Below are positions 5,583 to 9,600 of a stretch of 9,600 bases of DNA, one piece after another. The first letter of the stretch is position 1. Every line of letters starts with the position of its first letter. The stretch spans positions 1 through 9,600 of the forward strand of contig DATFWQ010000271.1 of the NCBI GenBank assembly GCA_035259145.1, in the 5' to 3' direction. This DNA is from CF-161 sp035259145. Lineage in GTDB: Bacteria > Chloroflexota > Dormibacteria > Dormibacterales > Dormibacteraceae. The notes beneath the pieces were generated by a model. That model did not search any database, had not been told where the DNA came from, and was given only the letters and a program-made list of their open reading frames with translations. The translations under genes and the position numbers were made by a program.

Positions 5583-6374
5583 TCAGACCGGTTTGCGTGC
5601 CAGGATCAGTGCATAGCCCAGCTTGCCGTCAAGCACGGCCCGCTCCGCAGCCCGAGCCATCTCCCTGGCGCTCGCAAAGTCCACGCCGGGCAGCCGCATC
5701 CCCTTAAGGCGAGCAACCACTTCGGCACTCAGGAGCCGTCTCCGCACCGAGCGAACCAGCTCCAGCAGCGCCTCGTCGTGATCTTCGAGGGTGACCAGTT
5801 CTAGCCCCGCGACCTCCAGATGGCGGATGTACTCCTCGGCCGGCCTGGCGTCCGCGATGCAGGCGATCCAGGCCAGCAGGTCTTCGAGGCCAGGGGGCAG
5901 CGGTGCCCTGCGCACAAGGTCGGCCAGACCCGCGACCCCTCCCGGGCGAAGCACCCTGCCCATCTCGGCCGCAGCCGCGGCCTTGTCCGGGAACGTGCAG
6001 AACGCGCACTCGCAAACCACGGCGTCGAACGCCGCGTCCGCACACGGCAGCCGCTCGGCGTCACCCGCGCTGAAGCTCACGCTGCCGCGCAAGCCAGCTC
6101 GGACCCCGTCGTCACGGGCGCGCGTGACGTTCTCGGCGCCGTAGTCCAGACCCAGCACCGAACAGCCGAAGTGGCGGGCAAGGTGCATCGCCGAGCTGCC
6201 CCGCCCGGAGGCGACATCGAGCACCCGAGCACCCGGACCCAGGCGCAGGAGGTCGCCCAGGCGCTCTGTCAGCGCCACGCCGCCGGGATGCAGCGAGTCC
6301 CCCAGCAGCAGCTGCGCCCAGTCGCCGGCGTACAGATCGGCACAGCAGGCCTTTACCGCAGACGCGACGCTCAT
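5583..6374 (-). CDS. SAM-dependent methyltransferase, cysteine-rich, ArsM/UbiE-like fold
   Basis: The 263-residue class I methyltransferase has motif I V-L-D-V-A-S-G-R-G-S-S (51-61), the acidic end of strand 2 at L-G-L-D-Y (75-78), G-D-A-E-R-L-P (104-110) and the post-motif III segment L-R-P-G-G (142-146). It starts with an unusual N-terminal region, A-C-C-A-D-L-Y (Cys10, Cys11), followed by L-L-L-G-D-S-L-H-P-G-G. A second cluster, C-E-C-A-F-C (121, 123, 126), occurs where the motif II strand ends. Thiol-rich methyltransferases such as ArsM use cysteines to bind trivalent metalloids, so a metalloid or thiol substrate is conceivable, but the ArsM cysteine spacing is not clearly met. Its ATG overlaps the stop of the radical SAM gene (ATGA at 6374-6371), with GGAG at 6385-6382. 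This tight coupling suggests the two enzymes act in one pathway. Confidence 0.85.
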   Translation of the reverse strand: MSVASAVKACCADLYAGDWAQLLLGDSLHPGGVALTERLGDLLRLGPGARVLDVASGRGSSAMHLARHFGCSVLGLDYGAENVTRARDDGVRAGLRGSVSFSAGDAERLPCADAAFDAVVCECAFCTFPDKAAAAAEMGRVLRPGGVAGLADLVRRAPLPPGLEDLLAWIACIADARPAEEYIRHLEVAGLELVTLEDHDEALLELVRSVRRRLLSAEVVARLKGMRLPGVDFASAREMARAAERAVLDGKLGYALILARKPV

Positions 6375-7873
6375 GAGCTCGCTCCAAAGTGGAACGTGAT
6401 GGGTTCAGGCACGTGCGGGCGGCCCTCGCGCCGGGCACGCCGGCGCTCTCTTTCACGGTGCATGAGCTGCTCGCGGGCCTGTTCCCTGTAGCCGAGGGTG
6501 TTGTAGGCGCAGAACGGGATCTGGTGGCCGCCCGGAAGCAGGAACTCCTTGCAGCACTTCATGAGGTTCTTCTGGTTGAAGGTCCAGGGATCCATGAAGT
6601 CCTGCAGCATGACCATGAACATGCGGCCGGCAACGCTGGCGAGATCCGCTGCGGACAGATCGCACGTGGCGCACGACAGCGCGAAATCGCCGGCCGCCTT
6701 GTCTGAGCCCGGCACAGCCGACGACGACCACAGGCCTTCCAGCGCCTCTCTGACCTCAGCGTTCAGGTCGATGACGGCTCTGTTAGTGACGTAATCGAGG
6801 TAGTCGTCGACCTCCAGGACCCGCGTCAGGGGCAGGACGGTCTCGCCCTCCACGTACGCGTACGTGACCGAGTTGCAAGTTGGGAAGCAGCAGGGCACGG
6901 GAACGAAGTCGGTGACCTGGAACAGCCCCTCCGTCTGCTCTTCGATCAGACGCAGGACGTCCGGGATCGTCATGCGCCGCAGCGGGTCGTGGTCCACGTG
7001 GCGACCAGCGTGGAAGGCGGTCTGGAAGTTGACGCCGCGGACGGCCGGATGGTCAAGCCCGAACCTGAGGACGCGTCCCACCTCATGCTCGTTGACGCCA
7101 CGCTCTACGGCCGGTACCAGCACCACGTGGCAGCCGATCTCCGCCAGCCGGTCCAGCGCTTGCAGCTTACCGGGCAGGATGTCGGGCTCACCCCGAAGGA
7201 TCTGATAGGTGCGTTCCTCGAATCCATCGAACTGGAAGTAGATCGAGGGCCGGATTTCGGCCAGCTCAGCGAGGAAGCGGTCGTCTGACGCGATCCGCTT
7301 CCCGTTCGTGTTGAGCATCACGTGCCGGATGTCCCGGCGCTTGGCCGCGCGGAGCATCTCCACGATCTGTGGATGAATGCTCGGCTCGCCGCCCGAGAAC
7401 TGCACAACCTCGGGCCGGCCCTCGGTCCGGACGAGCTCGTCCAGGATTCCCTCTACTTCCTCCAGGGTCAGATTGAAGCCCGGCCCGGCGCTCGCGAAGC
7501 AGAGTGGGCAGTCCATGTTGCAGGCGCTGTTGACCTCGATGATCCCGAGGCACGTGTGCTGCTGGTGCTCGGGGCACAGCCCACAGTCGTAGGGGCAGCC
7601 GCGGCGGATCTCTGTGTGGAACGCGAGCGGTATGGTGCCTGGCTTGTTGAAGCGGGCGTTCCGCACGTAGGCTTCGGCGTCTGCATAGATCAGGGCTTCA
7701 AACACGCCGTGGTCGGGGCACCGCTTTCGCATGAAGACTCTGCCGTCGCGAAGCAGGACCTGCGCGTCGACAACGCGCCGGCAGTCGGGGCAGATGCTTC
7801 GAGTCAGCTCATGGAAGACGTGGTCGGCGTCCCTCTTGAGGGCAGCCGGACGAACCGTCGGCGACGTGGCCAT
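6371..7873 (-). CDS. Radical SAM enzyme of the MJ0619/Tes-like family
   Basis: The 500-residue protein matches the MJ0619 architecture. An N-terminal rubredoxin-like or zinc site is seen at C28-x2-C31 and C52-P-D-H55. Next comes an accessory cysteine set, C93-x3-C97-x2-C100 and C108, preceded by H-T-E-I-R-R-G. The radical SAM cluster is C118-N-M-D-C122-P-L-C125, with the SAM-binding G-G-E-P at 161-164. Further cysteines near the C-terminus (328/329/333, 401/404, 440/441, 455 in I-P-F-C-A-Y-N) probably bind another cluster. MJ0619 relatives include archaeal Tes, which joins lipid chains into tetraethers, and proteins reported to methylate a pterin. The substrate of this bacterial member is unknown. 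ATG 7873 is chosen over an upstream in-frame start at 8005 because AAGGAG (7884-7879) precedes it by 5 nt and the extension is unlike the family. It is the first gene of the minus-strand unit. Confidence 0.87.
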   Translation of the reverse strand: MATSPTVRPAALKRDADHVFHELTRSICPDCRRVVDAQVLLRDGRVFMRKRCPDHGVFEALIYADAEAYVRNARFNKPGTIPLAFHTEIRRGCPYDCGLCPEHQQHTCLGIIEVNSACNMDCPLCFASAGPGFNLTLEEVEGILDELVRTEGRPEVVQFSGGEPSIHPQIVEMLRAAKRRDIRHVMLNTNGKRIASDDRFLAELAEIRPSIYFQFDGFEERTYQILRGEPDILPGKLQALDRLAEIGCHVVLVPAVERGVNEHEVGRVLRFGLDHPAVRGVNFQTAFHAGRHVDHDPLRRMTIPDVLRLIEEQTEGLFQVTDFVPVPCCFPTCNSVTYAYVEGETVLPLTRVLEVDDYLDYVTNRAVIDLNAEVREALEGLWSSSAVPGSDKAAGDFALSCATCDLSAADLASVAGRMFMVMLQDFMDPWTFNQKNLMKCCKEFLLPGGHQIPFCAYNTLGYREQAREQLMHRERERRRARREGRPHVPEPITFHFGASS

Positions 7874-7878
7874 GGTCA

Positions 7879-7884
7879 CTCCTT
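7879..7884 (-). promoter_or_regulatory. Shine-Dalgarno AAGGAG for the radical SAM gene
   Basis: AAGGAG lies 5 nt upstream of ATG 7873 on the minus strand. It is the strongest ribosome site in the window, and it fixes the start 44 codons inside the longest open frame. Confidence 0.75.
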
Positions 7885-8029
7885 GATGGCGACGAGGGCG
7901 CTGGTGGTCAGCAGTACCGTGAGCAGGCGGAAGGGCGGCAGACACGGAACCGCGTGCTGTCAACCGTAGGACGCAGCCCGGCCGGCCGACCGTGACCCAC
8001 GCCACAGAAGGCCGGCGTCCGCATGGCCC

Positions 8030-8035
8030 TACACT
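8030..8035 (+). promoter_or_regulatory. Candidate -10 box (TACACT) for a leaderless transcript
   Basis: TACACT fits the actinobacterial TA-N3-T pattern. It ends 5 nt before ATG 8041, which would place the transcription start at the A of the ATG or next to it. No Shine-Dalgarno precedes ATG 8041, as expected for leaderless mRNA. No -35 box was found. Confidence 0.45.
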
Positions 8036-8040
8036 GCGCC

Positions 8041-9432
8041 ATGCGCTACGACCTGGCCGTAATCGGAGGTGGCTCGGCCGGCCTGGCCGCTGCGAAGTTC
8101 GCGGCCAGGATGGGAGCCACGGTGGTCCTGGTGGAGGCGGAGCGCATCGGCGGCGACTGCACCTGGACGGGTTGCGTTCCGAGCAAGGCCCTGATCCACG
8201 CAGCGCGGGTCAGCCATCAGGCTCGAGCAAGTGGCTGGCTCGGCGCCCAGTCAGTGGACTTCGCGGCCGTTGCTCGCCATGTTCACGAGGCCGTCGGGTG
8301 TGTCTACGCGTTCGAGACGCCAGACTCGCTGCGCGCTGAGGGAGTCGAGGTCGTGCTGGGGCGGGCGCGCTTCGTCGGCACCAGGACGATCGAAGCCGCC
8401 GGCCGCCGGTTGGAAGCTCGGCGATTTGTCGTGTGCACCGGCGCAGAGCCGGTGGTGCCGTCGATCCCTGGCCTCCACGAAGCGCCCCACCTGACCTACC
8501 TGACGGTGTTCGAGCTGAACGAGCTTCCCGACCGGCTCCTGGTACTTGGCGGGGGTCCTACAGGCGTGGAGCTGGCCCAGGCCTTCGGGCGCCTGGGGTC
8601 AGAGGTGACCGTGTTCGACCAGCTCGATCGACTCCTGGCAATCGCAGATCCGGAGGCAAGCGCGGTCGTCGAGGCGTGCTTCCGACGCGAGGGCGTCGAG
8701 GTGGTTCTCGGCGCCGAGGTTGCCCGCGTGGAGACAGGCCCCGCCGGGGTGTCAGTCGTGGCCGGAGGCCGCAGTCACCATGGCGATGCGCTTCTCGTCG
8801 CGGTGGGGCGGAGGCCGCGGGTGGCCGAGCTCGACCTGGAGGTGATCGGCGTGAGAGTTGCGAAGCACGGGATCGAGGTGGATGCCGCGCTGCGGACCTC
8901 ACAGCGCCACGTCTACGCCGCCGGCGACGTCACAGGTGGGCCTCAGTTCACTCACTACGCGGTGTGGCAGGGATACGCCGCAGCCCGCAATGCCCTGTTT
9001 CCGGGACAGGTCGACGGCGTCAAGCGCGCCGTGCCGTGGGCGGTCTTCACCGATCCGGAGGTGGCGCAGGTCGGTCTCGGCGAGGCAGAGGCCAGAGCCG
9101 GTGGCCACCTCGTCTCTGTACATCGCCTGCCCGTGGAGCGCATCGACAGGGCGCAAGCGGAAGGCGAGACTGACGGCTTTCTGAAGCTGGTCACGGCCGG
9201 CGGCGACCGGCTGCTGGGGGCGACGATCGTCTCTGCAGGCGCCGCCGACCTGGCCAACGCCATCGTCATCGCACTCGATGCCGGGGGCGGCCTCTCGCAA
9301 CTGGCGCGGGTCATCCCGGTCTACCCGACCCGTGGCTACGGGATGCTACAGCTCGCCTCAGTGGTGCGTCTGGAGCGCGCAGCTTCGAGCCGGCGCGTGC
9401 GGGTCCTGAGCCGCCTTCTGGGGCGCCGGTGA
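8041..9432 (+). CDS. FAD-dependent pyridine nucleotide-disulfide oxidoreductase, MerA/Lpd-like
   Basis: The 463-residue flavoprotein has the FAD Rossmann motif G-G-G-S-A-G (9-14) and the redox pair G-G-D-C40-T-W-T-G-C45-V-P-S-K. The NAD(P) Rossmann motif G-G-G-P-T-G is at 170-175, with Asp193 at the end of the next strand (V-F-D), which favours NADH. The second FAD contact is A-G-D (294-296), followed by a dimerisation domain. In place of the His-Pro-His-Pro-Thr and Glu of dihydrolipoamide dehydrogenase or glutathione reductase, it has I-P-V-Y428-P-T with no glutamate. A tyrosine at this place recalls mercuric reductase, but the C-terminal vicinal cysteines and the N-terminal metal-binding domain of MerA are absent. 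It is therefore a MerA-like reductase of unknown disulfide or metal substrate. ATG 8041 starts directly at the FAD strand; an in-frame ATG at 8023 would add six residues and has no better ribosome site. Confidence 0.9.
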   Translation: MRYDLAVIGGGSAGLAAAKFAARMGATVVLVEAERIGGDCTWTGCVPSKALIHAARVSHQARASGWLGAQSVDFAAVARHVHEAVGCVYAFETPDSLRAEGVEVVLGRARFVGTRTIEAAGRRLEARRFVVCTGAEPVVPSIPGLHEAPHLTYLTVFELNELPDRLLVLGGGPTGVELAQAFGRLGSEVTVFDQLDRLLAIADPEASAVVEACFRREGVEVVLGAEVARVETGPAGVSVVAGGRSHHGDALLVAVGRRPRVAELDLEVIGVRVAKHGIEVDAALRTSQRHVYAAGDVTGGPQFTHYAVWQGYAAARNALFPGQVDGVKRAVPWAVFTDPEVAQVGLGEAEARAGGHLVSVHRLPVERIDRAQAEGETDGFLKLVTAGGDRLLGATIVSAGAADLANAIVIALDAGGGLSQLARVIPVYPTRGYGMLQLASVVRLERAASSRRVRVLSRLLGRR

Positions 9433-9435
9433 AGT

Positions 9436-9600
9436 TCAGGATGCGCAGCGGCGCTGCAGCGCCTCGGCGTCCAGAACCTCGAGACGTCTTCGACCGAGGG
9501 CCACCAGGCCCGCCGCCTCGAATTCGTCGAGTATTTTCGTGACGGTCTCTCGGTAGGCGCCGACAGCGTCTGCGAGGTCCTGGTGGCTCACGCCTTCGAT
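9436..9600 (-). CDS. Crp/Fnr-family transcriptional regulator, C-terminal end only
   Basis: The last 54 codons and TGA stop (9438-9436) of a minus-strand gene that runs off the right edge. The visible part is the winged helix-turn-helix of the Crp/Fnr family: S-H-Q-D-L-A-D-A-V-G-A-Y-R-E-T-V-T-K-I-L is the helix-turn-helix with the typical R-E-T-V recognition-helix start. E-A-A-G-L-V is followed by a short wing and R-L-E-V-L-D-A-E-A-L, the usual terminal helix. The effector-binding domain lies outside the window, so the signal (cAMP, oxygen, NO, redox or other) is unknown. It converges with the oxidoreductase gene with only 3 nt between the stops. Confidence 0.88.
   Translation of the reverse strand: MEGVSHQDLADAVGAYRETVTKILDEFEAAGLVALGRRRLEVLDAEALQRRCAS

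Larger units (their letters stand above)
7874..8040. promoter_or_regulatory. Divergent promoter region between radical SAM and disulfide oxidoreductase genes
   Basis: The 167-nt space separates two divergently transcribed genes and must hold promoters for both. A minus-strand TTGACA (7963-7958) is a perfect -35 hexamer, but the expected -10 position reads TGCCGC. An imperfect dyad, CACG-N6-CGTG (7943-7956), lies next to it and could be an operator. No canonical Fnr or Crp site was seen, although a Crp/Fnr-type regulator is encoded nearby. Confidence 0.4.

Noticed and set aside
3410..5600. Further UGA read-through at the stops of the Usp, MetE-like and methyltransferase genes
   Set aside because: I translated past each TGA. 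None continues into a homologous sequence or a catalytic motif, so these are ordinary stops.
7958..7963. Perfect minus-strand -35 hexamer TTGACA upstream of the radical SAM gene
   Set aside because: At 16-18 nt spacing the -10 positions read CTGCCG, TGCCGC or GCCGCC, so a complete sigma-70 promoter is not supported. It is mentioned only as part of the divergent region.
7874..8005. Upstream 44-codon extension of the radical SAM gene to 8005
   Set aside because: The extension does not resemble the family N-terminus, and AAGGAG sits 5 nt before ATG 7873.
8433..9173. 246-residue plus-strand frame inside the oxidoreductase gene, and similar long shadow frames
   Set aside because: They are arginine/glycine-rich frames lying within genes with clear family motifs, and are explained by GC-rich codon bias.
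1..9600. CRISPR arrays, tRNA genes, insertion sequences, attachment sites
   Set aside because: I saw no direct-repeat arrays, cloverleaf sequence, transposase or integrase frame, or paired terminal repeats by reading both strands.

Overview
The window is GC-rich throughout, with GTG and ATG starts, ATGA-coupled genes and a mycobacterial/actinobacterial style of secreted lipoprotein. An actinomycetotal (or similarly GC-rich, possibly uncultivated) bacterium fits best; this is inferred from composition and gene families only.

Layout. (1) 1-211: the 3' end of a plus-strand ABC-transporter substrate-binding protein, closed by a strong hairpin terminator (234-265). (2) 399-3409, plus strand: a tightly packed unit of membrane-anchored TlpA-like thioredoxin, CcdA-type electron transporter, DUF3179 lipoprotein with a CPLC motif, and a universal stress protein. 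The first three are ATGA-coupled and look like an extracytoplasmic thiol-reduction module. (3) 3443-7873, minus strand, read from high to low coordinates: an MJ0619/Tes-like radical SAM enzyme, an ATGA-coupled cysteine-rich SAM methyltransferase, a tandem-domain AhpD/carboxymuconolactone-decarboxylase (CMD) protein, and a stand-alone MetE C-domain-like methyltransferase. (4) 8041-9432, plus strand and divergent: a MerA/Lpd-like FAD disulfide oxidoreductase. (5) 9436-9600, minus strand: the C-terminal helix-turn-helix of a Crp/Fnr regulator.

The main discovery is in region 3. What looks like two separate minus-strand ORFs (5460-5179 and 5166-4576) is one reading frame interrupted by a single UGA at 5181-5179. 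The UGA falls exactly at the second position of the CxxC redox motif of an AhpD-like domain (C-D-F-UGA, followed by I-T-S-H). Glu79, Cys91, position 94 and His98 reproduce the spacing of AhpD's catalytic Glu118, Cys130, Cys133 and His137. A 10-bp hairpin with a side bulge and a 6-nt G-containing loop begins 6 nt after the UGA, at the right distance for a bacterial SECIS. The gene is therefore best read as a 294-residue selenoprotein (CxxU), with a second CMD domain that has lost every catalytic residue. Ordinary gene calling would split it or miss it.

Working model (inference): the minus-strand genes form a one-carbon/radical-SAM pathway of unknown product, with the selenoprotein as a thiol/peroxide redox component. 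The divergent disulfide oxidoreductase could be its NADH-dependent reductase. No tRNA, rRNA, CRISPR, insertion sequence or phage gene was seen.
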